Notes under the pieces: model-generated | Database searches by the model: none | Told to the model about the DNA's origin: nothing | What the model saw: the letters and a program-made list of their open reading frames with translations, nothing else | Part shown: positions 1 through 8,939 of the stretch, piece by piece | Position numbering within the stretch: position 1 is the first letter of the stretch | Layout of the letters: the number at the start of each line of letters is the position of its first letter | Source: Mesostigma viride | Lineage: Eukaryota > Streptophyta > Mesostigmatophyceae > Mesostigmatales > Mesostigmataceae | DNA length: 42,500 bases | Assembly (NCBI GenBank): GCA_009746045.1 | Contig: RPFO01000288.1 | Coordinates: forward strand, 1 to 42,500 | Reading direction: 5' to 3' | Made by a program: the position numbers and the translations under genes

Positions 1-241
1 ACATTCGCCCTGAGAGCGAGTTCATGCTTCTGTGCGTCCTCCTCGCGAGAAGAAGGAGGACGGACGAGGGTTCATCGACCTGTTACCAGGATTGGCCTGT
101 CCTTTCCGCGTGCCAGGACGCGGACAAGATCGTTGCGAGGACGGCGTTTCCCGTATACCCGCCCCTGCGGAGGTGGTGATCGGCAGTGCGCACGCCATTT
201 GGACAGGCCCCATTGCGTCCTTTCCCGAGTCGGTTCGCGGT

Positions 242-465
242 TTCTGTGCTTGCGCCGGGGTGTGAGAAGGAAGGGAAGAGCGAGGTGAAGCGCCAGGCTG
301 CGCCAGCTGCCAGGATGCGCGGTACGCTCTCCGCGAGTGCCAGGTTGCGCACTGGAAGTCCCACAAGGCGGACTGCATCTGCTCACCCACGTGTGGCTTG
401 CACCTCTGTGTTGGAAGTTTCCCCCTGGGCGGGGACACTCTGCGTGTGAAAGACGATGCACTGGG
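242..465 (+). pseudogene. Decayed MYND-type zinc-finger fragment
   Basis: In the frame of base 290 the translation contains GCASCQ, then RECQ and HWKSHKADC (codons 338-376). This closely resembles the C-terminal half of a MYND zinc finger, whose usual form is CxxC, YCSxxCQ, HWxxHKxxC. The Cys of the YCS position is missing (YAL is seen), and an in-frame TGA at 263-265 separates an upstream CAC motif from the rest. I therefore read it as a remnant rather than a working gene. MYND fingers mediate protein-protein contacts and would fit the RING and F-box genes nearby. No start or promoter can be assigned and the gene may begin left of the window. A chance resemblance is possible. Confidence 0.35.
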
Positions 466-537
466 TTTAGGGCCGGCCAGACGCCCTTGCCTGCCCGCAT
501 GTACAACCGCTAAACAGCCAGGCCTGCATGCCTGCAA

Positions 538-961
538 AAGGGTCTAGCAATGGCCTAATCCTATGAGTTCTTATTGTAATGAAATGACATTCCTTGTGCA
601 TGGGACTTGAAATATCCAATGAGTCATATTAGCAACTATGGCCCGATAGAATAACACTTGCCGCCTGCACCCACGCCACTGGCCTACTGCCACCGTCACC
701 CCCGCACTGCCTGTGCCGCCTGTCATCACGCCACTGCCTGCTGCCACCCGTCACCCACGGCACTGTATGCGGTCGTCTGCCTGTCTCCATGGTGACAGAC
801 GCCAGGCATTACTGTATAGTTATATTCCGCGAGTCCGCGCCGCGGTCTATTTCCTAGGTGCATTGGATGCATGGACAAGGTTGTAGGAAATGGGCTTTGG
901 TTATTCATGAATATCACTTCTATCACCAAGTCCTCTTTCCCAGGAGGATCATGCCCACATG
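538..961. other. Non-coding stretch
   Basis: No supportable gene. Bases 661-770 hold loosely repeated CCACGCCACTG/CTGCC words. A TTGTAATG at 574-581 resembles the 3' ends of genes A and C and could be the 3' end of the MYND remnant. Confidence 0.4.
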
Positions 962-1548
962 CTACACGACAAAATGCTTCAGCAGCTCCCCACGCACAAA
1001 TGGCCAGCTGTTAGAAGCTAGCCCGCCAACTCCAGGAGGCCGGCGCCATGTAGGCATCGCGGTGCAGTGAGAAGCTGCAGGCGCGCGCTTCCGGCGTAAT
1101 GGTTGTCGGCGGAGGCAGGGAGGCAATGAAGTCGTCCTGGCGGCCCTTGCTCCCTCACAGGGCTGCAAGTCATGGACCGCAGGAGTTTCCTCAACGAATG
1201 TGTTGTATGACCCACTCCATCTCGTGCTTCCTGCGTGCACTCCCGCTCAAGATTGAGCGACTCGTTTAGTGGCAGCGTGGCCACGGAGAGCGACTTGATG
1301 ATATCGTGCAACTCAGGGCCGTGGTGGTTCTCGAGGATGGGGTTCTGCCTAACCCCGTGATCGAGGCGTGCGACGCACTCATTCATCAGCATCTGCCTCA
1401 GATCATTCACAAGGTTCTCCTTTTCCCCTTTGACACCATCCCACACCTGCTGCATGGCCTTGTCGACACCACACCCATAGGGCCATGCCAAGCGCACGAT
1501 ATTGTGCGCAATTTCTGCTGGCAGGCTGTTGAAAGATGCAGCGGCCAT
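962..1548 (-). pseudogene. Decayed paralogue of the F-box-like gene B
   Basis: From the ATG at 1548 the first residues read MAAASFNSLPAEIAHNIV and continue RLAWPYGCGVDK. This is nearly the same as the start of gene B (4741-5376), including the F-box-like LPAEI motif. After about 100 residues the similarity is lost in this frame, and short matches appear in the other two frames until about 1000, so indels have broken the reading frame. The upstream DNA (1560-1660) also matches the gene B promoter: a GGGTAC element and the shared GTGGGCACTTCTCGCCTGCTCC-like block are visible, followed by two GGAATATTCC palindromes. The whole transcription unit was therefore duplicated, not just the coding part. 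It lies outside the palindrome. A shorter protein of 176 residues ending at 1018 could still be made. Confidence 0.6.
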
Positions 1549-1648
1549 GGATTCTTGCTTTGGTGCTAGGGGTTGTGTGGGAGCAGGCGAGAAGTGCCCA
1601 CCTTGGCGAGGGGCCGGACCTTAGTACCCCACCCGACGGCATCTCCGT

Positions 1649-1687
1649 GGAATATTCCATCCGACGGCATATTCCGGGGAATATTCC
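1649..1687 (-). promoter_or_regulatory. Paired GGAATATTCC palindromes upstream of the B paralogue
   Basis: GGAATATTCC occurs at 1649-1658 and 1678-1687, about 100-140 bases upstream of the ATG at 1548. The same palindrome lies upstream of genes A, B and D, so it is a candidate binding site shared by the family. Confidence 0.45.
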
Positions 1688-1859
1688 GTGCGGCGCGACG
1701 CTCCCACGGGACTGGCGCGACGCCATGCCACGTGTCGACTGTCTGTAGGGTGGGCCGCGCCACAAGCGCCACGCGGTAGTCTCCCACGAAGGTGTATAGA
1801 CTGCCACGTGGCTGGGAGCGTGCCACGTCACTCCCATCTAATTCCACGTAGTACACGGC

Positions 1860-2131
1860 ACGCAGACTTAGTCCAAAGTACTAGAAAGTTGCTATAATAT
1901 AATACAACGCAAGATTGGTTAGCATATTTTAGTAGCTGATAGTACAGATGTGACGAGGATATACTGGGCGTACTTTCACGTAGTTCGTTCTAGTACAGAC
2001 TATATGAATTTAGTTCAATCATAGTACCACGCCAATATATGGTATCATTGTATCTCATGCAAGTATCGTGTAGCAACAATGATGCCACGTGGCAGCCCGG
2101 CATGGCATGGCAAGTAGGTCCGTATGGAAAA
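1860..2131. other. AT-rich non-coding stretch
   Basis: No gene seen. The stretch contains many TAGTAC and GTAGTA words, and a GCCACGTGGCA G-box palindrome at 2087-2097. Confidence 0.4.
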
Positions 2132-2230
2132 TGGGGTCACCTTAGGGTTTTGTAGTATGGGGTCGCGCATGGGTTGTGTCGTGGGAGGGGGGTGGGTGAC
2201 CCCATACTACTAAACCCTAGGGCGACCCCA
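2132..2230. repeat. 99-bp hairpin element at the palindrome's left border
   Basis: Bases 2132-2164 and 2198-2230 are inverted repeats of 33 bp with 30 matches, separated by a 33-base loop. The right stem forms the outermost part of palindrome arm 1, which begins at 2207. At the far right end of arm 2 the same stem is cut at 16713. The border of the 14.5 kb palindrome therefore falls inside a smaller hairpin. Confidence 0.7.
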
Positions 2231-2350
2231 CCGTCCACCCGGCCGTCCACCTGGCCGTACTGTGACAGGCGCCAGTATCGTGGGAACCTCTAGTATCATG
2301 GGATATCCGTTCAAGTCCTATTCGCGGGCCGCGGGTTCCTATCTAATGAT

Positions 2351-2393
2351 GCATTGGTGTTGGATTTGCATGCAATGAGTCTTATTTATTACA
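2351..2393 (-). terminator. 3' end signal of gene A, arm 1
   Basis: On the minus strand TGTAA (2389-2393) is followed by a conserved block that includes GACTC, TTGCATGCAAAT and CCAACAC. Almost the same block follows gene C (7110-7153). TGTAA is the usual poly(A) signal in chlorophyte algae. The mirrored copy lies near 16524-16566. Confidence 0.5.
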
Positions 2394-2495
2394 ATGTACA
2401 ATAGGCAAAGTCCTAATCAACAATGTCCTCAACGAGGTGCATCCAAGGGCACACTCACTACAGGGAGGAATAGCCCCTTCCCCTTTCTAGACCCC

Positions 2496-4100
2496 CTACT
2501 CATCCTCAACCACAATCACCTCCTGGGGCTGAACATTAGCAACCAACTGTGCGTCCCTCTCAACAATGCGCCTCGTCGCATCGCGGAAGCGTTCCACCAA
2601 CCGCCTCACGGCCAGCGCGTCCCACCCAACGCCACCGCCGAGTGCCTCAAAGAAGGCCACAGCCAGTGCATTGCCCGCAGACCCGGAGCACTGCAGTTGG
2701 GGGTGATCCCTGATGTACTGCAGGGCGGACAGGAAACCGTTGACTCCCGCGGGGTAATCCGCATTCCCCCCCACAGCGCGAACAGCGAAAGAAGCGCGAG
2801 CAGCAGGAGCAGCAGCAGGAGCAGCAGCAGGAGCAGCAGGAGGAGCAGCAGCGGCGGCGGCGGCGGCGATGGCGGCCGGCAGACCACGGAAACCACACTC
2901 TGACACGTTGTCCACCACGCGCAGGTGGCGATCCAAGTCCTCGCGGCTGGTGGCCTGGTAGGTGCAGCCCAGGATGGTCACGGTGCCGTTATCACCAGGG
3001 AGAGAAAGCTTGTTGGGGCAGGGCCTGACAAGCTTGGCGCAGGTGTTGTCGTGAATCGCCTCCTCGCCGAACACGACCTCGCCGCCGCACCCGCGAGCGC
3101 ACAGACGCACATTCACAAGGGTGAATGTGAGTCTGTCGACACCCACATTGCGCTTGTACTGGCTGCCAGTGCGCATCAGGAGCTCCTTGCATTCTGGGCA
3201 GCGCTTGCCAATCACACGGGCGTTGGGCCTGGTAGAATTATACTCCAGAGCGTGGGCCTCGAGCATATCAGCGCACTTGTTGCAGTGCTGAGGGACGCAG
3301 GTGTGGACGCCCTCCACGAGGTAGATGATGGGGTACTTCCCCTCCGTGCCGAAGGGCTCGGTGCAGATGTCGCAGCACGCCAGCCTCTTCTCGAACCACG
3401 TGATCTTGTGGTTCGCCTCCTCGAGAGCCAAGCGCATCTTCTTGAGCTCTTCGCGAGTGGGATCAGGGGAGAAAGAACGACGCCTGCTGCGGTTCCTCTC
3501 GCGCTCCAACTCCTCCTGCGTCTCCCTCAGCTGGCGCTGCAATGCGGCTAAGTCCCCACCGCTGGGCCCAGCGCCTCCAGAACGAGAACGGGAGCTGGGC
3601 CACCACGCAGCAGGCCTGCATGCAAAGGAAAACACACAGACAACTGCAAAATGTATCAGATAGTGGCCATCACCTGCAACATCCAACAGATAGTGGCCAT
3701 CACTGCAAAATCCAGCAGGCAATCGAAAAGGGATGCATAAAACAGCAGACCACGTACTGGGAGCAGCCGCAGGGCGAGACTGAGCCACCAGGTCGTCGAT
3801 CGCAGCGTGCGAATTGACTTCCGTGCCTGCGTCGTCCAGGTGGTCGTAGTCGTTGTGGTCAAAAAGGTCGTCAGAGGGGTTCCAGCCTGCAAAGAATGAA
3901 TAGAAAATGCCAATGGCGTTCCTGTCAGCTGCTGAAAATGCCCAAAAAACAAACCAAGGAAACACAAAAACAGACATGCATGGGAAATACGTACGCTCAG
4001 GTTCCTGGGCCTCATGTTCTTGGTCGTCGCCATAGCTGGCTAGCTGCTGATAGTGGTATCCTGCTGCTGTTCTGAGTGGTTCGTGAGGGTTTGGCTGCAT
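2496..4100 (-). CDS. Gene A, arm 1: coiled-coil, RING and TRAF-type zinc-finger protein (two introns)
   Basis: Exons are about 4100-3995, 3886-3758 and 3616-2496. Both introns start GTACGT and end GCAG. The protein has an acidic N-terminus, a Ser/Arg-rich coiled coil (LQRQLRETQEELERERNR), and a RING-like finger with CDIC, CVPQHCNKC and CPEC pairs. A TRAF/SIAH-like Cys-His region follows (CARGC, HDNTC, DRHLR), then an Ala/Pro tract from a GCC/GCT microsatellite and a C-terminal domain. This is the architecture of an E3 ubiquitin ligase; the function is inferred. In this arm the frame is open if translation starts at 4100 (MQPNPHEP). The alternative ATG at 4033 is out of frame because one C is missing relative to arm 2. 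The G-run near 2770 has seven G, which keeps the C-terminal frame open. Confidence 0.75.
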   Translation of the reverse strand: MQPNPHEPLRTAAGYHYQQLASYGDDQEHEAQEPERTYFPCMSVFVFPWFVFWAFSAADRNAIGIFYSFFAGWNPSDDLFDHNDYDHLDDAGTEVNSHAAIDDLVAQSRPAAAPSTWSAVLCIPFRLPAGFCSDGHYLLDVAGDGHYLIHFAVVCVFSFACRPAAWWPSSRSRSGGAGPSGGDLAALQRQLRETQEELERERNRSRRRSFSPDPTREELKKMRLALEEANHKITWFEKRLACCDICTEPFGTEGKYPIIYLVEGVHTCVPQHCNKCADMLEAHALEYNSTRPNARVIGKRCPECKELLMRTGSQYKRNVGVDRLTFTLVNVRLCARGCGGEVVFGEEAIHDNTCAKLVRPCPNKLSLPGDNGTVTILGCTYQATSREDLDRHLRVVDNVSECGFRGLPAAIAAAAAAAAPPAAPAAAPAAAPAARASFAVRAVGGNADYPAGVNGFLSALQYIRDHPQLQCSGSAGNALAVAFFEALGGGVGWDALAVRRLVERFRDATRRIVERDAQLVANVQPQEVIVVEDE

Positions 4101-4168
4101 TTTTGGTCGTGTTTGGGCTTTTGGCCTCGTGGGGAGGAGGACGAACGGCATATTCCCGGCATATTCCG

Positions 4169-4178
4169 GGAATATTCC
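4169..4178 (-). promoter_or_regulatory. GGAATATTCC palindrome upstream of gene A, arm 1
   Basis: The site sits within a run of related words (GGCATATTCCGGG, CCCACGAATATGCC) at 4148-4197, 70-140 bases before the possible start codons. The same core precedes genes B and D and the B paralogue. Confidence 0.45.
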
Positions 4179-4219
4179 CACGAATATGCCGTGGGACGGT
4201 CGCTAGAAGGAAACTGTCG

Positions 4220-4500
4220 CGCCGCGTCGGCAGTTACGTGACAGGGATACGGACTGTCATGGCAGACTGACAGATCGGACAGGTGTCAGACGGGACAGTG
4301 CGCTGACTGTCGTGGCAGATCTTCGTAACCGACACGCGGCGGAACCGGCGCGGCGCGGACTGACGTGGCACGCTGTCAGATCTGACGTGGCACGGTACTG
4401 ACATGGCAGGCCGTCCGAACCGGCAGCTGACGGATACGGCGTTGTACGGACTGTCATGTCAGACCGTTCAGACTGCCACGCGGCAGTCTGGCATGACAAT
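4220..4500. repeat. Array of TGACAG / TGGCA half-sites between genes A and B, arm 1
   Basis: About 280 bases are packed with CTGTCA, TGACAG, TGACGTGGCA and TGTCATGGCAG words on both strands, plus one perfect longer dyad around GACTGCCACGCGGCAGTC (4470-4487). They lie upstream of gene A and downstream of gene B. This looks like a dense protein-binding region or a decayed tandem repeat. Confidence 0.5.
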
Positions 4501-4740
4501 TGGACGGAATCTAGCGGGAAATCTTACAATGTACGTGCAGTTACGTGTTTGTAGTAATCTGTACTACCTGTAGTATCACCCGCTGCATTTCTACTTCGAA
4601 TATACTCTCTGTACTACGAATCCTAGTGCAATTGTACTATGAGACGCCATGAGATAGAGACAAAGTCATGGATTTCCATTAGAATCATAATAAGGCTTAA
4701 TGCCCATAGGGGACTTTGTCTATTCCAAAGGGGCACTTAG

Positions 4741-5376
4741 TTAGTGAACCCCCTCCAGGGCCAGGCGGCGACAGAACTTGTCGTACATCTTGTCGCAGGT
4801 GGCATTCATGACCCTCAGTTCCCTCTCGCAGACAGCGGGGGAAAAGTTGACAGGCAGATAGGCGTCGTACTCGGCCTTCACGAGGTCCACGAGCACACGG
4901 CAATGCTCCTCTGCGGTCTTATCCTTATCCACCTGAGGAATGGATTCAACATACTCCTTCATCACATCCCACAGGCGGGGAATCGCGCAAACGCGGTCAG
5001 ACAGCTTAACCTCTAGGTCGATGGCCAGAGTTGCCACCTCCATACGCCTATCGCCATACTTGCAGGCGTCCATCCTCTTCTCAAAAGTGGAAAGGGACTG
5101 CACACCGCCTTGAGCGATGGCGATGGCAAAGTTGCGCAGGGCCCATCCTGTATAGTGGCAAAACGGCCCTGGCTGCCTGCGCTTAGAGAGGAAGCGCCCC
5201 TCAAGCTCATTGGCAATAGCATCCAGCAGCTGCTTCATTCGCTGCTCTGTCTTAGCTTTGACAGCGTCCCACGGCACTTGCAGCTGCTTGCTGACACCAC
5301 ACCCGTGGGGCCATGCCAACTCCACGATTTCGTGCACAATCTCAGCTGGCAGGCTGTTAAAAGTGGCAGCGGCCAT
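4741..5376 (-). CDS. Gene B, arm 1: F-box-like protein, 211 aa
   Basis: Intronless frame from the ATG at 5376. The N-terminus MAAATFNSLPAEIVHEIVEL continues AWPHGCGV and resembles the first helices of an F-box (LPxEI, hydrophobic spacing). F-boxes dock onto SKP1 in SCF ubiquitin ligases. The remaining 170 residues are helical and charged, with no recognisable substrate-binding repeat, so substrate and true SCF membership are unknown. It shares the N-terminal plan with gene D and with the decayed copy at 962-1548. In arm 2 one codon differs (Asp here, His there). The 3' end lies at about 4700, where TTATTATGATTC is seen. Confidence 0.75.
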   Translation of the reverse strand: MAAATFNSLPAEIVHEIVELAWPHGCGVSKQLQVPWDAVKAKTEQRMKQLLDAIANELEGRFLSKRRQPGPFCHYTGWALRNFAIAIAQGGVQSLSTFEKRMDACKYGDRRMEVATLAIDLEVKLSDRVCAIPRLWDVMKEYVESIPQVDKDKTAEEHCRVLVDLVKAEYDAYLPVNFSPAVCERELRVMNATCDKMYDKFCRRLALEGVH

Positions 5377-5912
5377 GTCTTCTTTGTGGTAGTGGTGCTA
5401 GTGCTGTTGGGATGCTGGAGCAGGCGAGAAGTGCCCACTTTGACGTGGTGTCGGACCTTTGTACCCCGCCCCACGGCATCTTCGCGGAATATTCCGTGGA
5501 CCGACGATCTCCCACGGGACGCTGCCACGTGGCGGAGATCGGACGGTCCACGGCAATTCAGATCTCCCATGATAGTACGGCGTATCTCGGATACGGCGCG
5601 GCGCCGGTACGGCCGGACCAGTATCATGGATACTGGTCCGAGTACCGTGGCACGGCATTCCGCCACGTCACTACCGCGCCGCGCCGCGCCGCGCCATGGA
5701 ACCTTCTAGAGGATCGATCCCAGCCGTCCGATGAAGATCTCGTGGGAGGGCCAGTTTCCACAGGTACAAAGGTCGTGCAGGCCTACCAAATGCACCATCA
5801 CACCACAGAACAGCCATAGCCAGCGCAGAAAACAACAGCAGACCGCCATGTTTCCCGTTGATGCAGCAGCTGGGCCATTGTTCGGGCCTCAGACTAGGGC
5901 ACGACTAGGGCC
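5377..5912. promoter_or_regulatory. Divergent promoter region between genes B and C, arm 1
   Basis: The region separates minus-strand gene B from plus-strand gene C. Reading towards B it has GGGGTACAAAGG (about 5450-5470), which may act as the core promoter, and GGAATATTCC at 5486-5495. A G-box palindrome GCCACGTGGC follows at about 5524-5533. A perfect 12-bp dyad with a 3-base centre lies at 5614-5640, and a (GCGCC)n run ends at about 5697. The B paralogue shows the same order of the first two elements. Confidence 0.55.
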
Positions 5913-7114
5913 TTGCATGGGCTTGGTTCTCCCAGATGCTATGGATTGCCATATCCTCGCTGCACAAGAACTAGGACTGGTTGTTCCGCCATAGCTCCTG
6001 CGCTTGTGCCAGTGCCTGCGCCTGTGCCAGCGCCAGTGCCTGTGATTGTGCCAGTGCCAGTGCCTGCTGCGCCAGTGCCTGAGCCTGTGTACGTGCCTGC
6101 TCCTCTCCCTGGGCTATTCGCCCCTCGGTTTAAGGACTCTGACATTTGGCCTCCAGCAGGCCATGTGTGGCCAAATGGTAGTGGCGATTCCAAGTTTCCT
6201 CTGGTGCATTGCGTCACCTGCAAAAAGGTGCCGGAGAGGGCAGTGTGCAAGAAGGAGAACGGGGAGATGCAGTGCCGGGGGTGCGCTCTGGATGAACTGA
6301 GCGACAAGGTGGATGCACTAGGTCCCTCTCCTCCCACGGAGCAGGTGCAGGAGACTGTCAAGAATTTTGACACGGGCTTGCAGATTTACAAGTACGAATA
6401 TGAGCCCAAGCGTCTCCCGCCTCCTCCCACCGGCTACCCTCTGTCCAAGTGCATGTGCGCTGTGTGCAAGAAGCCTGCTCTCCACGCGCACGAAGTGGTG
6501 AAGGAGGTCACCCCTCAGATGCTGGAGACACTTCCCATTTCCGTGTTGCCAAGCTCGTGGTTGGCGACGTCGTTTGTGGGATCTGCCGCAACGAGTTCCT
6601 GGCCCAGTATGTCGACAACAACGTGGTCATCAGCAAGGCCATGTCTCGCGGCATGCAGTATTGGGAGTACAAGGGCCATATCGATGAGGTGTTCCAGTAC
6701 AACGAGGAACTCCACAAGATGGCAGAGCGCGCCCAGGACAACACGCACGACGGCCCCTCCAGTGACAAGTTTTACTGGCCTCGCAGGCAGTGCCAGAAGT
6801 GCATGAAGCGCATCGACATCAACGTGCAGAACCTGTATGTGGCTCCAAGGCCTCGTTCTTTAGACGTTGACTTGGTCTGCTACGAGTGCGCCAAGTTCTG
6901 CAGCCTCGTTTCTGAGGCTGTCGCTTTCCCGGGCTTTAGCCGCCCCAACAACCGTCTCAAGCGTAATGCAGAGGCCGGGGCTTCCTTCTGTACGATGTTG
7001 TGGGGTCCAACAAGCCCTATTTCTTCGCGTAGGGTGTCATCTGGGCACTTGATTGGCCCATGCAAGCCTATGGAGGCTACTGTTGATAGGGACTTGTGGT
7101 ATTCTATTTTGTAA
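5913..7114 (+). pseudogene. Gene C, arm 1: Cys-rich protein with Pro/Val repeat, frameshifted
   Basis: This is the mirror copy of the intact 400-residue frame at 11804-13006. One C is missing near 6530 (GAGACACTTCCC here, GAGACCACTTCCC in arm 2), which breaks the frame after about 205 residues. The second half remains open to the stop at 7112-7114. The SNP changing Lys to Asn nearby also separates the arms. See the arm 2 copy for domains. It could be a sequencing slip, because the base lost is in a CC pair. Confidence 0.65.
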
Positions 7115-7153
7115 TGAATAAGACTCTTTGCATGCAAATCCAACACTCATGCA
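7110..7153 (+). terminator. 3' end signal of gene C, arm 1
   Basis: TGTAA overlaps the stop codon (7110-7114). It is followed by ATAAGACTCTTTGCATGCAA, then ATCCAACAC, the same block that follows gene A (2351-2393). Two unrelated proteins sharing a 3' block suggests a common RNA-end signal or a shared origin of the units. Confidence 0.5.
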
Positions 7154-7178
7154 CTAGGCGTAGGACTTGACTTGTTTG

Positions 7179-7781
7179 CGAAAAGTTCGGGCTATGCGGA
7201 TAGCCCGAACTTTTGGGGATAGCCCGAACTTTTGGAAACCTTGCTAGGGAAAAGTAAAAGTTTCCAGTGGGATCCCAGCCATTTGAAAAGTTCGGGCTAT
7301 GGTTCGGGCTATCAGTTTATAGCCCGAACCGGACCCTTTTCCCCTTGGGCGGTGGTGTCATGCATTGTACATGGGGTAGGGACTTGGTTATTTGGACAGT
7401 GTGCAGTGTATGTGTGTGTTTCTTCCTTAGATTGCTAACACATAAAATATAGGGGTATTTCCTGTATATACAGATAGGATTGCTAACACATAAAATATAG
7501 GGATATTAGCTATGAGTATATATAGATGGCAATTGCTAACACATAAAATTTTATGTGTTGGGAAACAGAGTAAAAGAAAGAGTACATTCACCCATAGCAA
7601 CACACCGTCCAGAGGGGAAAAAGGGGAGGTTCGGGCTATAAATCGATAGCCCGAACCATAGCCCGAACTTTTCAAAATGGCTGGGATCCCCACTGGAAAC
7701 TTTTACTTTTCCCTAGCAAGGTTTCGAAAAGTTCGGGCTATCCCCAAAAGTTCGGGCTATCCACATAGCACGAACTTTTCG
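7179..7781. mobile_element. Foldback (MITE-like) element, arm 1 copy, 603 bp
   Basis: Terminal inverted repeats of about 180 bp (7179-7358 and 7600-7781) are built from AAAAGTTCGGGCTAT and its complement, arranged as several nested dyads. The internal 240 bp is AT-rich and has three copies of TTGCTAACACATAAAAT. There is no coding capacity. Clear flanking duplications were not found. The mirror copy is 11136-11739; the main differences between the two lie in the TATATA run near 7515. Confidence 0.8.
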
Positions 7782-7870
7782 TGGGAGCCTATGGATGGGC
7801 GCCACGTGGCACGGTATCCCACGATAGTTGCCGGCGCCGCGCCGGCGCGGCGCTCCACGGAATATCCGTG

Positions 7871-7880
7871 GGAATATTCC
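7871..7880 (+). promoter_or_regulatory. GGAATATTCC palindrome upstream of gene D, arm 1
   Basis: It lies about 50 bases upstream of the TATA box. GCCACGTGGCAC (7801-7812) and two TCCCACGATAG-like words flank it. The mirrored site is 11037-11046. Confidence 0.45.
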
Positions 7881-7929
7881 CGGCGCGACGCTTGCACGGC
7901 ACTATCGTGGGACGCCGTGGCCGAGAGGG

Positions 7930-7936
7930 TATAAAA
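7930..7936 (+). promoter_or_regulatory. TATA box of gene D, arm 1
   Basis: TATAAAA within GGGTATAAAAGCGG, 101 bases upstream of the ATG at 8037. It is a textbook core-promoter sequence and is mirrored at 10981-10987. Confidence 0.65.
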
Positions 7937-8036
7937 GCGGAGTCACGGGCGTTTGGGGGTAGGTCTCGCCTCCGACACTGCCAGGCACACAGTCATCCAC
8001 ACGCAGACAGCCATCCTTACAGCTGTAAAATACACA

Positions 8037-8708
8037 ATGGCCCATGCTGGTGCTACTTTCGAGGATCTGCCAAGCGAAATTTTGTTTGTTTTGGCAGAGC
8101 TCAGCTGGCCCTACTTGCGTGGTGTGAACAAGGCCTCTCACAAGGAATGGGAGGCCGTGCTGGCGATAATGGAGGCAAAGGTTCGCGCTGTGCGCAATTT
8201 GATTGACGAGGAACTGGAGTTCCGCGATGCCAACCCCTATTGGTGGTTCGTCGATATAAAGAAGGTGACACCCCGCCGCCTGTATGAGATGACGCCTGAT
8301 CAGCTGAGGGCCATTTATGACAAGGTGTCTGTGCCCCGCTTGCGTGAGGCGGAGGGGTACTTGTACACTACCCGCGCTGATCGTTTGGAGCAGATGGATC
8401 ACGCGTACACTGATTTTGTGGAGGTGCTCAACCGAACTGTCAAGGTCCCCGTTGGCCCCCACACTAAGGCGGCGAGGGACGCCTATTTTGCGTCCATTCC
8501 TGATGTGGATCGCGAGAATGTGATGGAGCGTCGCGTTGATGAGTTGGTCACTGTTCTGTGCGCGGGATTGGTGGCTGACGACACGGAGGCCAACGGGGGC
8601 GTGCCAACGGGTTTGGCCGACCTTCTCAGCGACATTTTCGATGAGTACAAGCACCGGATGATCGGTCGTATCTTCACCCATCCATCGTATAACCGGGTGA
8701 TGCCTTAA
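8037..8708 (+). CDS. Gene D, arm 1: F-box-like protein, 223 aa
   Basis: Start chosen at the ATG at 8037 (ACACAATGGCC), downstream of the TATA box; the frame is open upstream but lies in the promoter. The N-terminus MAHAGATFEDLPSEILFVLA matches the layout of gene B: a short leader, LPxEI, a hydrophobic helix, then SWPYLRGVNK as B has AWPHGCGVSK. This supports an F-box-like fold and common descent. The remaining residues are helical, with no known repeat. Both arm copies are open and appear identical, unlike genes A and C. Predicted role: substrate adaptor of an SCF-type ubiquitin ligase, inferred only from the N-terminus. Confidence 0.75.
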   Translation: MAHAGATFEDLPSEILFVLAELSWPYLRGVNKASHKEWEAVLAIMEAKVRAVRNLIDEELEFRDANPYWWFVDIKKVTPRRLYEMTPDQLRAIYDKVSVPRLREAEGYLYTTRADRLEQMDHAYTDFVEVLNRTVKVPVGPHTKAARDAYFASIPDVDRENVMERRVDELVTVLCAGLVADDTEANGGVPTGLADLLSDIFDEYKHRMIGRIFTHPSYNRVMP

Positions 8709-8939
8709 ACAGGCAAATAGGGATCAACTGATATAGCCTATTGGAAAAGGCTATATCCCATGGACTGTCTTATATAACTTTTAATAAGACCCGATTCCTA
8801 TTGAAATTTGTCTCACAATGAGTCCCACAATGAGCCCCACTTAAAAAAAAATCTAAACCGCATACTATAAATAGCTAATGGAGCTATAGGGGTACCAGAT
8901 TCCCACGAACAATAGGGATTTCCCGCCACCCGCGCCTGT
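8709..8939 (+). other. 3' flank of gene D, arm 1
   Basis: Contains a small hairpin (ATATAGCC / GGCTATAT, 8731-8756), a TTTTAATAAGAC at about 8779-8790 that may be the RNA end signal, and a run of A at 8843-8851. No gene. Confidence 0.4.

Noticed and set aside
2141-2220. Plant-type telomere words (TTTAGGG / CCCTAAA) at the palindrome border
   Set aside because: Only single units occur, inside a hairpin; there is no tandem run.
2606-2896. Leu-rich open frame opposite the Ala tract of gene A
   Set aside because: It is a shadow of the GCC/GCT microsatellite; the low-complexity translation has no other support.
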